From assembly GCF_900215505.1 (NCBI RefSeq), contig NZ_LT907844.1, positions 1,584,501 to 1,648,500 on the forward strand: a DNA stretch of 64,000 bases. Direction: 5' to 3'. The translations under genes and the position numbers were made by a program. This DNA is from Cohaesibacter sp. ES.047 (lineage in GTDB: Bacteria > Pseudomonadota > Alphaproteobacteria > Rhizobiales > Cohaesibacteraceae). Below the pieces are notes generated by a model. It was not told where the DNA came from and made no database searches. It saw only the letters and a list, made by a program, of their open reading frames with translations. Positions 25,271 through 34,181 of the stretch are shown here, piece after piece. The number at the start of each line of letters is the position of its first letter. Positions within the stretch are counted from its first letter, which is position 1.

Positions 25271-27513
25271 TTTCGTTTCCTTTCAAGGGCAAGCAGAAAA
25301 CTCGGCAACAGATAGAGATCAGCCAGCATGGCCACAAAAAGAGCGGTCATGACGAGGCGACCAAATAGGGCTACGGACGGCAGCGAGCTTAGCTGAGTCA
25401 TGCACAATCCGGCAACCAGAAGCAGGGTCGTTGCCACCACGGCGGGCGTGATTGCAGCGATGGCGACGCCCATGGATTGCCCCAATGTCTGGTCCGCGTT
25501 GGCCGCCGCTGTCTGACGAAACTGGTTCAGCAGGTGGATGGAATTGTCCACGGCGATGCCGAAGGCGATTGTCAGGGCAATGACGGCTGTCATGCTGAGC
25601 GGGCGATCCACGACCCAGAAATAGGCCTCTACCGTCATGATGGGGATAAGATTGGGCAGGATGAAGGCAATCCCCACCCTGACTGAGCGGACAATCACCA
25701 TGATCGAGAGGATGACGATCACGATCGCACTCATCAGCCCGGTTCTCAGATCCCTTATGAGTTTGGGTGCCTCGCGTCCCAGCAATAAAGACTGACCGGC
25801 GAGCGTGACCTTGCCTTTCAGGTCATCGCGTTCCAGCTGGGCCAGCAGGCTGTCCGCATAGTCACTGATCTGCTTGCCGGCGAGCATGGTGCCCAGCGGA
25901 ACCGGTATGAGATAGCTCAGCCCGTCCTTGCTCACAAATCGGCTGATCATCGGATTGTCTTCCGCAGAAGGTAGCGTTTGCAGTTGCTGCATCCATCTGA
26001 CCACCGGATCGATGTCGATCGGTTTGGACATTGCCTTGTTGAGCGATGCCATAATGGCGGCTATTTCCTCGCGATCTTTTGCGCCAAGGCCCTTTTGCCC
26101 ATCCGGATCGGGAATGATGGCATAGAGTTGGCCACTGCCGCCCAGATTTTGCTCGATGAAGACTTCGTCCTGGCGGATCGACATGTCTTGGGACAGATAG
26201 TCGGTCACCCGGAAGCTGGCGGGCAGGATGATGTGAATGATCACAAGGCCAATCGACAGAAAAAAGGTAAACAGCAGCGTTGGGCGCCTCAAGTGGGTTG
26301 CTATCCAGGCGGCGGGAGCACCGGGAGCCTTTAGAAAGCCGGGCACGTGGATCTTTGCTGTTGCCTTGCGGTCGAGCAGGAAGTGGGCGAGCGTTGGCAG
26401 TACGAGAATGACCGACAGGAACGCCAGCATGATGCCGAAGGATCCGGTCACGGCCAGCCGGAGCATCGTCTGTGCACCGCCAAGGCCGATGCCCACGAAG
26501 GCCATTGCGGTCGTCATGCTTGCGAGCAGGCAGGCCGGGCCGGTGGTCGCGATGGCGTGGGTGATGGACTGGGTGATGCCCTCTCCGTCGCTTCGTTTGC
26601 GCTGGATCGACATGTAGAGATGCACACCATCTGCAAAGGAGACCACAATCACCATGGTGGGGATGATGGTGGTCAGAAAATCGACCGGGATCTGGAAAAT
26701 CGCAAGAACCCCGAAGTACCAGACCGCGCCTATGACAGGCGGCAGGGAGCAGATGATCGCACCGCGCCAAGACCGGAAAATGGTCCATGCCACGAGGATG
26801 CAAAGTAGGGTCGAGGCGAGGGTGATTTTGGTCTGGTCATCATAGAGTGTCGAGCGGATGGTGCGCTGGATTTCCGGGATGCCGACAAAGGAGATGGTGA
26901 AGGCCTCTTTGTAGGGTGCCGCAAGCTCTCTGATCGTCTCGATATTCTCTAGGCTCAGCCCCTTGGTGTTCTGCTCCTCGGACGGGCTGAGCATCAGCAC
27001 CACAATGGTGGCTTTTAGGTCTTCGCTGAGCATGCGCTCGGCTAAGGGGATCGATTGCCGCAGCTTCAGGAGCCGGTCCCTTATGGGGAGTGACCGAACC
27101 TCGGAGCTGGTGAGATAGAAGGATTGGGATGCGCTTTCATCCTGCCCCCGGGCTTCGGTATCCGGCAAGGCGGGAAGGCTGAAGATCGACATGGCCGATG
27201 TGACACGTGGGGCGAACTGAAGATCGAGCAGGAAGCTCTGGAAGCTCTCATAGGTCTCAGGATCGGAGAGGTCTTGGGTGCGAATGAGCAGATTCTCGTC
27301 ACCGGAGAAGGCATGGAAGTTTTCTTCCAGTGCCAGGAATGTCCGGTAGGTCTCAGAATTGTTGCGCAGGTTCTCCGTGATATCACCCGTAAACTGGGTC
27401 TGGGTGATCATCAGATAGGCGGAGATAACCGTGACGATGCTCGCCACAACGGCAATCAGACCGGGGCGCTTTGCGATCCGGGGGGCCATGAACTTCAAAC
27501 CGAGACTTTGCAT
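25267..27513 (-). CDS. MMPL/RND-superfamily transporter
   Basis: 748 residues in two repeats. Each has one leading helix, a periplasmic domain (about 40-215 and 405-580) and five or six clustered helices. The block TTIIPTMVIVVSFADGVHLYM in the first half and IALTIAFGIAVDNSIHLLNQF in the second are the acidic membrane motifs of the MMPL/SSD type, likely in proton coupling. Size and layout resemble HpnN-type lipid exporters rather than tripartite AcrB pumps. It is coupled to the exported protein downstream and preceded by a papain-fold hydrolase, suggesting lipid or envelope work. Confidence 0.85.
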   Translation of the reverse strand: MQSLGLKFMAPRIAKRPGLIAVVASIVTVISAYLMITQTQFTGDITENLRNNSETYRTFLALEENFHAFSGDENLLIRTQDLSDPETYESFQSFLLDLQFAPRVTSAMSIFSLPALPDTEARGQDESASQSFYLTSSEVRSLPIRDRLLKLRQSIPLAERMLSEDLKATIVVLMLSPSEEQNTKGLSLENIETIRELAAPYKEAFTISFVGIPEIQRTIRSTLYDDQTKITLASTLLCILVAWTIFRSWRGAIICSLPPVIGAVWYFGVLAIFQIPVDFLTTIIPTMVIVVSFADGVHLYMSIQRKRSDGEGITQSITHAIATTGPACLLASMTTAMAFVGIGLGGAQTMLRLAVTGSFGIMLAFLSVILVLPTLAHFLLDRKATAKIHVPGFLKAPGAPAAWIATHLRRPTLLFTFFLSIGLVIIHIILPASFRVTDYLSQDMSIRQDEVFIEQNLGGSGQLYAIIPDPDGQKGLGAKDREEIAAIMASLNKAMSKPIDIDPVVRWMQQLQTLPSAEDNPMISRFVSKDGLSYLIPVPLGTMLAGKQISDYADSLLAQLERDDLKGKVTLAGQSLLLGREAPKLIRDLRTGLMSAIVIVILSIMVIVRSVRVGIAFILPNLIPIMTVEAYFWVVDRPLSMTAVIALTIAFGIAVDNSIHLLNQFRQTAAANADQTLGQSMGVAIAAITPAVVATTLLLVAGLCMTQLSSLPSVALFGRLVMTALFVAMLADLYLLPSFLLALERKRK

Positions 27514-27528
27514 AGAGTTGGACTTATC

Positions 27529-28323
27529 CTATCGGCCAGCGGATGCTCTTTGATGAAACCAGCTTTGCCAATCTGTGCTTTGCTCCAATGCCCGCAGCAT
27601 CTCGTCGGGCAGGATGAACGAGCGACCCGCACGGTCCGGTGGCTTGATCGCCAGATCCGGAAAGATGAGCGTGGCCAGTTCAGTGCAAATCAGCTTCTGG
27701 TGGTCGAGGCCATCCAAATTGTAGTCATAGGCTTTTCCCATATTTTGCAGAGCGCGGTCAAAGTGAATTTCGGCGTCCGTTTCATGGCGGGAGCGAAAGA
27801 TCGTGATTTCATCGGCATTCAGGATCTCTTCAAGGTGCGACAGTGTGGTTCCGTGCCGATCGGACTGAAGCAGGGCATGGCCCGATGCAATGGCGCTTGA
27901 TAGTGGCTTTAGATGTTGCCGTTTGGCCCAGCCCTCGATCTTCCAGTCTTGTTCGCTGCCAAGCCAGATGGCCATGTGGGTGTTGCGTCCGGGGGTGAAA
28001 AAGGAGGTTCCCTTGAAAGGGGCGGAGACGAGGATGATGTCGAGGGGTTTGAGCGTCTTTTGCAGTTTTTCGCGCAACTCCCTGTCATCGGCAAGATGCC
28101 CTGAGCGCAGGTCGAAAGAGCCGATGGAGTTGGCGATGCTTTTCGTCAAGATCTGAAAGCTGGCGCTGAACGGTGGAATGCCGATGTTGAGACTGAGGCC
28201 GAGATCGAGGGCAAAGAAGAGGGAAATGACAAACAATAGTGCCTGACGCCAACTTGGCCAAGATATGGTCGAGAAGGGACGATGCCCTGTTGGGGCGAAA
28301 GGTCTGCTGACGTGTTTTGTCAT
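27529..28323 (-). CDS. YiiX/YebB-like permuted papain-fold (NlpC/P60-type) hydrolase
   Basis: About 264 residues with an N-terminal membrane anchor (about 26-48). A catalytic domain follows whose histidine comes first (H116 in NTHMAIWLG) and cysteine later (C213 in KLICTEL), the permuted order of the YiiX/LRAT branch. GKAYDYNLD before the cysteine is also family-like. Such enzymes cleave amide or ester bonds in peptidoglycan or lipids. ATG 28323, preceded by GGGGAA, is preferred over TTG 28377. The MMPL gene follows 15 bases downstream. The substrate is unknown. Confidence 0.72.
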   Translation of the reverse strand: MTKHVSRPFAPTGHRPFSTISWPSWRQALLFVISLFFALDLGLSLNIGIPPFSASFQILTKSIANSIGSFDLRSGHLADDRELREKLQKTLKPLDIILVSAPFKGTSFFTPGRNTHMAIWLGSEQDWKIEGWAKRQHLKPLSSAIASGHALLQSDRHGTTLSHLEEILNADEITIFRSRHETDAEIHFDRALQNMGKAYDYNLDGLDHQKLICTELATLIFPDLAIKPPDRAGRSFILPDEMLRALEQSTDWQSWFHQRASAGR

Positions 28324-28416
28324 GACGTTCCCCACTTTGCCGGTCTCAAGCTTATTTTCATAAGGGTCGGACTGCAATCTAATGTGGTTGAACTAGGACA
28401 TCTGTAGCAGATTTCG

Positions 28417-28451
28417 GCATGATGCCATGATGCCATGATGTGATGATGCCA
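28417..28451. repeat. Short ATGATGCC-type tandem repeat
   Basis: GCATGATGCC, ATGATGCC and ATGATGTGATGATGCC follow each other just upstream of the manganese operon promoter. They are slippage-prone, but no role is evident. Confidence 0.6.
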
Positions 28452-28474
28452 TTTGGAGGAATGAACAGAAAGTT

Positions 28475-28505
28475 TTTGCGAATGCTTCTCAAAAGCATTT
28501 GCAAA
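28475..28505. promoter_or_regulatory. Mur/Fur-like operator before sitA
   Basis: TTTGCGAATGCTT (28475-28487) and AAGCATTTGCAAA (28493-28505) form a near-perfect inverted repeat with a 5-base centre. Alphaproteobacterial Mur, a Fur-family manganese sensor, binds TGC-rich palindromes of this kind before sitABCD. It sits about 115 bases before the sitA start. Confidence 0.7.
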
Positions 28506-28620
28506 TTGGAGAAGGGCTTGCTACGTTGATCTCACTAGCGGGCCGCTGATGCGATTGCGGTCAGAGAATTGGATTGGTTTGACGGCCTTTGATGTCGTCT
28601 TTTTTATCTGGGAGAGTTTT

Positions 28621-29514
28621 ATGCGGTTTGGAACAGGTGTTTTGTCTGCATTGATGGGGCTGTTGCTGCCCGTGGTTGCTGCTTCGGCTGCGGACAAGCC
28701 GATCAAGGTGGTCACCACCTTCACGGTTTTTGCGGATATGGCCCGCAATGTGGCTGGCGATCATGCGGTGGTGGAATCGATCACCAAGCCGGGAGCAGAG
28801 ATCCACAATTATCAGCCAACGCCGCGGGACATGATCCGGGGGCAGGGGGCTGATCTGATTTTGTGGAACGGGCTCAATCTGGAGCTCTGGTTCGAAAAAT
28901 TCTTCAACAATCTGAGAGATGTGCCAAGCGTTGTGTTGTCTGAAGGTATCCAGCCGATATCGATCGGCAACGGGCCTTATGAGGGCAAGCCCAATCCGCA
29001 TGCCTGGATGTCACCGTCCGACGGCATCCTCTATGTCGAGAATATTCGCAAGGCTCTGGTCAAATATGATCCGGATCATGCAGATGACTACAATCGCAAT
29101 GCCGAGACCTACAAGGCCGAGATCGCCGCGCTTGCCGAGCCCATTCGCGCCAGCCTTTCCGCTATTCCGGACGACAAGAAATGGTTGGTGACAAGCGAGG
29201 GAGCCTTCAGCTATCTTGCTAGGGATTTCGGACTTAAGGAATTGTACCTGTGGCCGATCAATGCGGATCAACAGGGCACGCCCAAGCAGGTCAAGCAGGT
29301 GATTGATACGATCCGGGCAGAAGGCATTCCGGTGATTTTCTCGGAGAGCACGGTCTCGGATAAGCCTGCCAAACAGGCGGCAGAAGAAACGGGTATCAAA
29401 TATGGGGGCGTCCTTTATGTGGATTCGCTGTCCCAGCCCGATGGCCCGGTGCCGACCTATCTCGATCTTCTCAGGGTGACGTCCCAAACCATTGCAGACG
29501 GATTGACAAATTAA
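28621..29514 (+). CDS. sitA: Manganese/iron ABC transporter substrate-binding protein SitA
   Basis: 297-298 residues with a signal peptide (cleavage near AASA). The cluster A-I metal-binding fold has the four expected ligands: H62 (IHNYQPTP), H127 (NPHAWMSP), E193 (TSEGAFSY) and D268 (LYVDSLS). This His-His-Glu-Asp set is typical of manganese or iron binders, not zinc binders, which use a third histidine. ATG 28621 is chosen because the signal peptide begins there; the frame extends further up. The sitB start overlaps its stop by one base. Expression is probably manganese-repressed through the upstream palindrome. Confidence 0.92.
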   Translation: MRFGTGVLSALMGLLLPVVAASAADKPIKVVTTFTVFADMARNVAGDHAVVESITKPGAEIHNYQPTPRDMIRGQGADLILWNGLNLELWFEKFFNNLRDVPSVVLSEGIQPISIGNGPYEGKPNPHAWMSPSDGILYVENIRKALVKYDPDHADDYNRNAETYKAEIAALAEPIRASLSAIPDDKKWLVTSEGAFSYLARDFGLKELYLWPINADQQGTPKQVKQVIDTIRAEGIPVIFSESTVSDKPAKQAAEETGIKYGGVLYVDSLSQPDGPVPTYLDLLRVTSQTIADGLTN

Positions 29515-30428
29515 TGCTCATCAACAGCGACGGCACTCTGGACCAGCGTGCTGAAAAGGATCTCGACGGTTTGGTGGCCCGCGATATTACGGTCACCTAC
29601 CGCAATGGTCATACGGCTTTGCACGATGCCAGCTTTTTCATTCCGCGTGGGTCCATTTCGGCCCTTGTCGGGGTGAATGGCTCGGGCAAGTCGACATTGT
29701 TCAAGGGGCTGATGGGCTTTGTGCCTTTGGCGAAGGGGACTGTCGAAATTCTCGGCATGCCGGGCCGCGAGGCACTCAAGCGCAATCTGGTGGCCTATGT
29801 GCCTCAGTCCGAGGATGTGGACTGGAATTTTCCGGTGCTGGTCGAGGATGTGGTGATGATGGGGCGGTATGGTCACATGGGTTGGCTGCGCATCCCCACA
29901 AAGCGCGATCGCGCGTTGGTCACAGAGGCGCTTGAGCGGGTCAATATGCAGGAGTTCCGCCAGCGCCAGATCGGCGAGCTGTCCGGTGGCCAGAAGAAAC
30001 GGGTCTTTCTTGCCCGTGCTCTGGCGCAGGAGGGCCGGGTCATTCTGCTTGATGAGCCCTTCACCGGGGTTGACGTGAAGACCGAGGAGCAGATTATTCA
30101 GCTTTTGCGGGATCTCAGAGCCGAGGGGCATATCATTCTGGTCTCGACACATAATCTGGGTTCAGTGCCCGAATTCTGCGACCGGACCGTGCTGGTCAAC
30201 CGCACGGTTCTGGCGTTCGGGCTGACGCGGGATGTGTTCACCCAATCCAATCTGGAGGCAGCCTTTGGCGGTGTGTTGCGTCATTTCATCCTTGGCGGTG
30301 AAGAGCTGCATGATGATGACGATACCCGGCAGGTGACGGTTCTGACCGATGACGAACGCCCGTTCGTGCTTTATGGCGAAGCTGGTGAGGCCGACAACAA
30401 GGCTGCCAAGAATACCGGAGAGGGCTGA
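29514..30428 (+). CDS. sitB: Manganese/iron ABC transporter ATPase SitB
   Basis: 304 residues. Walker A is GVNGSGKST, the Q-loop is [10 protein letters not shown], the signature is LSGGQKKR, Walker B is VILLDEPF and the switch histidine is in VSTHNLG. The C-terminal 45 residues form an acidic extension beginning EELHDDDD, seen in other SitB proteins and possibly metal-sensing. The start codon overlaps the sitA stop (TAATG). It powers SitC and SitD. Confidence 0.92.
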   Translation: MLINSDGTLDQRAEKDLDGLVARDITVTYRNGHTALHDASFFIPRGSISALVGVNGSGKSTLFKGLMGFVPLAKGTVEILGMPGREALKRNLVAYVPQSEDVDWNFPVLVEDVVMMGRYGHMGWLRIPTKRDRALVTEALERVNMQEFRQRQIGELSGGQKKRVFLARALAQEGRVILLDEPFTGVDVKTEEQIIQLLRDLRAEGHIILVSTHNLGSVPEFCDRTVLVNRTVLAFGLTRDVFTQSNLEAAFGGVLRHFILGGEELHDDDDTRQVTVLTDDERPFVLYGEAGEADNKAAKNTGEG

Positions 30429-30432
30429 CCGC

Positions 30433-31290
30433 ATGGATTATCTGCTGGAGCCCTTTTCCTATGAGTATATGCGCAACGCGATGTTTATCAGCGCGCTGGT
30501 CGGAGCGATCTGCGCGTTTCTTTCTTCCTATCTGATGCTCAAGGGGTGGTCGCTGATCGGGGATGCGCTCTCGCATTCCATCGTGCCCGGTGTCGCCGGA
30601 GCCTATATGCTCGGATTGCCCTTCTCTATCGGTGCCTTTCTGGCTGGCGGGCTTGCGGCCACCACGATGCTGTTTCTCAACCAACGCACCAAACTGAAGG
30701 AAGACGCCATCATCGGGTTGATCTTCACCTCCTTTTTCGGTCTCGGTCTGTTCATGGTGTCCCTGTCGCCCACCTCGGTGAACATTCAGACCATCGTTTT
30801 AGGCAATGTTCTGGCGATCACGGATTATGACAGTGTGCAGCTGCTGATCATTGGCGGGGTGACGCTCGCTATTCTGCTGCTCAAATGGAAAGACCTGATG
30901 GTGACCTTCTTTGATGAGAACCATGCCCGTTCGATTGGCCTCAATCCGACGGCACTGAAGATCTTGTTCTTCACGCTGCTCAGCGCGTCGACGGTGGCTG
31001 CCTTGCAGACGGTTGGTGCCTTTCTGGTGATCGCGATGGTCGTGACACCCGGCGCGACGGCCTATCTTTTGTGTGACCGATTTCCCCGGCTGATCGCCGT
31101 TTCTGTCTTGATTGGCGTGTTGACGAGCTTCTTCGGGGCCTACGCCAGCTATTTCCTTGATGGGGCGACCGGCGGGGTGATTGTTGTGCTGCAGACCCTG
31201 ATCTTTCTTGTGGTGTTTGTCTTTGCGCCCAAGCACGGCATGCTTGCTGCTCGCCGTAAGGCGCGGCAAGCGCTGGAGGCTCACTCATGA
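30433..31290 (+). CDS. sitC: Manganese/iron ABC transporter permease SitC
   Basis: 285 residues with eight or nine membrane helices and the ABC-3 family pattern. LMLKGWSLIGDALSHSIVPG near the N-terminus and VGAFLVIAMVVTPGATAYLL in the second half are diagnostic. The ATG at 30433 lies 4 bases after the sitB stop; a longer frame overlapping sitB is rejected. It forms the membrane channel with SitD. Confidence 0.9.
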   Translation: MDYLLEPFSYEYMRNAMFISALVGAICAFLSSYLMLKGWSLIGDALSHSIVPGVAGAYMLGLPFSIGAFLAGGLAATTMLFLNQRTKLKEDAIIGLIFTSFFGLGLFMVSLSPTSVNIQTIVLGNVLAITDYDSVQLLIIGGVTLAILLLKWKDLMVTFFDENHARSIGLNPTALKILFFTLLSASTVAALQTVGAFLVIAMVVTPGATAYLLCDRFPRLIAVSVLIGVLTSFFGAYASYFLDGATGGVIVVLQTLIFLVVFVFAPKHGMLAARRKARQALEAHS

Positions 31291-32150
31291 CTGACTGGTT
31301 CGAAATCCTCTCGATGCCCTTTCTGTTTCCCTTCATGCAGACAGCCTTTCTGATCTCGGTGCTTGTGGCGATTCCGATGGCGCTTCTGTCCTGCTATGTC
31401 GTGCTAAAGGGCTGGTCGCTGATGGGCGATGCGATCTCTCACGCGGTCTTTCCCGGCGTGGTGCTGGCCTATCTTCTCAATCTTCCCTTCATTGTCGGGG
31501 CATTCTTTGCGGGCATGTTCTGTGCGCTCTCGACCGGTTGGCTGAAGGAAAACAGCCGGGTGAAGGAGGACACCATTCTGGGGATCGTCTTCTCGGGCAT
31601 GTTCGCCTTCGGTATCGTGCTCTATCTCAAGATCGAAACGGATGTTCATCTCGATCATATCCTGTACGGCAACATGCTCGGCGTCAGCGCGCAGGATCTC
31701 TGGACAGCAACGCTGATCGGCCTTGTCGTTTGCGGCTTTGTTCTATTGAAGCGGATGGACCTTCTGGCGCATGCCTTCGATCCGCAGCACGCCATGGCGA
31801 TCGGCCTGTCTGTGCGGCTGTTGCATTATGGCCTGTTGTCGATGATCTCGCTGGCAGTGGTCGGAGCGCTCACTGCTGTTGGTCTTATCCTCACCATCGC
31901 CTATCTGATCGCACCCGGGGCGATTGCCTATCTTTTGACACGGACCTTCACGGGCATGATGATCATGTCTCTGGTGATCGGTGTGGGATCGTCGATTATC
32001 GGCGTTTTTCTGAGTTTCTATATCGACAGTGCGCCGGCTCCAACCATCGTTCTGGTGATGTCGACCCTGTTCATCGTCGCGTTCGTCTTCTCGCTGTGGC
32101 AGACGGCGCGGATGTCGCGGCGCAGCCTTGCCCGGGATCTGGGCCACTAA
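31287..32150 (+). CDS. sitD: Manganese/iron ABC transporter permease SitD
   Basis: 287 residues, a paralogue of the preceding gene with the same ABC-3 plan (VVLKGWSLMGDAISHAVFPG; VGLILTIAYLIAPGAIAYLL). Start and sitC stop overlap as ATGA. The second permease distinguishes four-gene sit operons from homodimeric systems. It ends convergently with the DUF188 gene 27 bases away. Confidence 0.9.
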   Translation: MTDWFEILSMPFLFPFMQTAFLISVLVAIPMALLSCYVVLKGWSLMGDAISHAVFPGVVLAYLLNLPFIVGAFFAGMFCALSTGWLKENSRVKEDTILGIVFSGMFAFGIVLYLKIETDVHLDHILYGNMLGVSAQDLWTATLIGLVVCGFVLLKRMDLLAHAFDPQHAMAIGLSVRLLHYGLLSMISLAVVGALTAVGLILTIAYLIAPGAIAYLLTRTFTGMMIMSLVIGVGSSIIGVFLSFYIDSAPAPTIVLVMSTLFIVAFVFSLWQTARMSRRSLARDLGH

Positions 32151-32177
32151 GGCAATGGGCGCGGACGGGTCTGCCTG

Positions 32178-32642
32178 TCAGCGCTGTTCGCGCTTCAGCT
32201 TTTCCAGGGTTTCATGCAGGCTTGAGAGAAACCGCGAGCGGTCATTCTTCGAGAAGGGAGCAGGACCGCCGCTGATTTCGCCGCCATCGCGCAGGTCTGC
32301 CATCAGGTTGCGCATGGCGACCGCGGAGCCGATGGAATTTTCGGTGAAGGGTTTGCCGGTGCTGCCGATGACCTTGGCGCCCTTTTCGATGCAGCGCTGG
32401 GCCAGCAGAATGTCTGCGGTGATGACGACTGCCGCTGGATGGGCGACCGAGGCGATGTGATCATCGGCAACATCGGGGCCATCGTCGACTTTTACGAACG
32501 TGACCTCGGTGTCGCGTGGCAGGCGCATGAACTGGTTGGCCACCAGTGTGACGGGGACGCCGTGGCGTTCGGCCACCTTGTAGATTTCTTCCTTCACCGG
32601 GCAGGCGTCGGCATCGACGAGAATTTCGATCTGGTGGGACAT
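32178..32642 (-). CDS. YaiI/YqxD family protein (DUF188)
   Basis: 154 residues. Conserved blocks are VDADACPVKEEIYKVAERHG at the start, the central VITADILLAQRCIEKGA, and a C-terminal RSRFLSSLHETL. The family has a PIN-like nuclease fold with acidic residues (here D10, D12, D93-region), but its function is not established. It stands alone; a strong hairpin lies upstream at 32781-32815. Confidence 0.88.
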   Translation of the reverse strand: MSHQIEILVDADACPVKEEIYKVAERHGVPVTLVANQFMRLPRDTEVTFVKVDDGPDVADDHIASVAHPAAVVITADILLAQRCIEKGAKVIGSTGKPFTENSIGSAVAMRNLMADLRDGGEISGGPAPFSKNDRSRFLSSLHETLEKLKREQR

Positions 32643-33137
32643 GGTATTCCGGTCCGCTCGCGTGGTCTTGGCTGTTGTGCGCGACTATAGCGGGCTGCTG
32701 CCCTTGGGGCCAGAGCATGCAGACTGTCAGGTGTCTTTTGTTGGAAAACGGGCCTTGGATAATAAGATGGGATAATAAAAATGCCCTGTCCCCGGCAGCG
32801 CCGGGGGCAAGGCATGAATGTCATCCGGGCGGGACCGAGTTTCATGCATGGTCGGGGAGGAGGCTGCATGGGTCTCGGTGGCCCCCCGTCGCAGATGACG
32901 GGACCCCTTCGGGAAGGGGCTTCGTTGGCTCACTTACAAGACCGACTATAATACTTTGGTTGTAGGATGAAAAGTGCGCCCAAAGGCGGTGTGCACCTTT
33001 TATTTCACCACGCTTGATGACTAATTGTCGCAGTTGTCATCATCTGGCAGGAGCGGGGGCTTCTGGGCGGTGTTTTTTGGCTTTTCTACCCAATGCGTCG
33101 TGTCTTGTGTGCCTTCAGTGCGCGCTGTGGGAGCGGT
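32643..33137. other. Structured intergenic region before the SOS operon
   Basis: About 495 bases contain several GC-rich palindromes: the hairpin at 32781-32815 and a GACCCCTTCGGGAAGGGGC-like stem near 32899-32920. Frames in the region lack family motifs. It may be repetitive intergenic DNA. Confidence 0.45.
32781..32815. repeat. 16-base-arm hairpin
   Basis: ATGCCCTGTCCCCGGC (32781-32796) and GCCGGGGGCAAGGCAT (32800-32815) pair with one mismatch and one wobble around AGC. It has A-rich sequence on one side and no T tract on the other. Confidence 0.7.
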
Positions 33138-33269
33138 TTACTCTTCGTCGCGGCGGTAGAAGGTCATGGCTTCCCATTCGCGGCGGTTGGGATGAACGCG
33201 CGGTTCGGAGTGTCCGAAGTTCTTGAAGATGGAGAGAACGGAGGAGATCGGGTTGCTTTTTTCGAACAT
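33138..33269 (-). CDS. Putative 43-residue protein divergent from imuA
   Basis: A short frame starts at ATG 33269 after GAGG (MFEKSNPISSVLSIFKNF) and ends in a very charged tail (MTFYRRDEE, then TAA). Third codon positions are strongly C/G-rich, like real genes in this genome. A frame covering the same bases on the other strand looks less gene-like. There is no membrane segment or known motif. It diverges from the SOS mutasome operon, about 205 bases from the LexA box. Whether it is expressed is unknown. Confidence 0.5.
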   Translation of the reverse strand: MFEKSNPISSVLSIFKNFGHSEPRVHPNRREWEAMTFYRRDEE

Positions 33270-33472
33270 GACGTGTGCCTCGTATGGTCGGTCTGCCGGA
33301 TGGCGTCTGGTTTCTATCGCTTGTTTTCGGCGCTATTCTGCCATTTTCGTGTGATTTTTGAAGAGACAAGTTTGCTTGTCATTTATGCGTATGTTGCATG
33401 GCTTTTTTATGCGACCTGCAAATTGTTGGGTGCTCGGATTCAGGACCTGACAAAGACGCTTCTGTTTGCTAT

Positions 33473-33487
33473 GTTCTCTTTATGTTC
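33473..33487 (+). promoter_or_regulatory. LexA (SOS) box of the imuA-imuB-dnaE2 operon
   Basis: GTTC, 7 bases (TCTTTAT), GTTC: the direct-repeat LexA operator of Alphaproteobacteria, ending 28 bases before the imuA start codon. Confidence 0.85.
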
Positions 33488-33515
33488 TTTTGCGATGGAA
33501 TGTGAGGGGTATGTA

Positions 33516-34181
33516 ATGACAGCGCTTTTTACGGATTGCTATCCTTTGAAGTCGGGGCGGGCGCATGAGGTGACCGGTCACGGAGGTACCTTGTTTGCGG
33601 CGATTGCCTGCGGTCTTGGAACAGGAAAGGCAGGCACGGCCCTGTGGCTGACGGAGCATTGGCGGCCGGATCAGATCAACCCGGCTGGGCTCGTCTCTTT
33701 TTGTGACCCCGAGCGGCTGTTGATGGTCCGGGTGCCGGATCACAAGTCGATGCAGGCCTGTGCGGAGGAAGCCCTGCGATCCGGCGCCGTGTCCGTGGTG
33801 GTGGCCGAGGTGGCGCGTCCGGTGTCCTTTACGGCGGGGCGGCGATTGCAACTGGCGGCCGAGACGGGCGGGGCAACCGGCGTGTTGCTGATCGGGGATG
33901 GCATGGGCAACAATGCTGCGGAAAGCCGCTGGCATTGTGCGCCGGTTTCTGCTGTTGGTCGCCGTCTTTCCACTCCCTGTCCAAAGGCATTTTCATCTGG
34001 CGACTCGACTCTTCAGCGCTGGACGCTTATAAAGAACAAAAGTGGAACATTGGACAACTGGGACATCATTTGGGATGCAGAGACGCGTCGTGTCATTGTG
34101 GTTTCCAAAGCTGGCGAGCGATCGGATTTTGCGCCGTCAACCTCTGGTGGTGCCCTTTGCGCTCACGTGGCAGCAGAGTAA
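33516..34181 (+). CDS. imuA: ImuA, SOS mutasome accessory protein
   Basis: 221 residues related to the RecA/SulA-like ImuA family. Its place before ImuB and DnaE2 is diagnostic. Recognisable parts include the LWLTEHWRPDQINPAGL and VRVPDHKSMQACAEEALRSGAVSVVVAE segments. The ATG at 33516 has GAGGGG six bases upstream and lies 28 bases after a LexA box. A longer frame from 33093 crosses the promoter and is rejected. The last 107 bases overlap imuB in another frame. ImuA is needed with ImuB for DnaE2-dependent damage-induced mutagenesis. Confidence 0.85.
   Translation: MTALFTDCYPLKSGRAHEVTGHGGTLFAAIACGLGTGKAGTALWLTEHWRPDQINPAGLVSFCDPERLLMVRVPDHKSMQACAEEALRSGAVSVVVAEVARPVSFTAGRRLQLAAETGGATGVLLIGDGMGNNAAESRWHCAPVSAVGRRLSTPCPKAFSSGDSTLQRWTLIKNKSGTLDNWDIIWDAETRRVIVVSKAGERSDFAPSTSGGALCAHVAAE

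Noticed and set aside
33093-33515. Longer N-terminus for ImuA
   Set aside because: The extension crosses the LexA box and promoter and lacks similarity to ImuA. GAGGGG supports the ATG at 33516.
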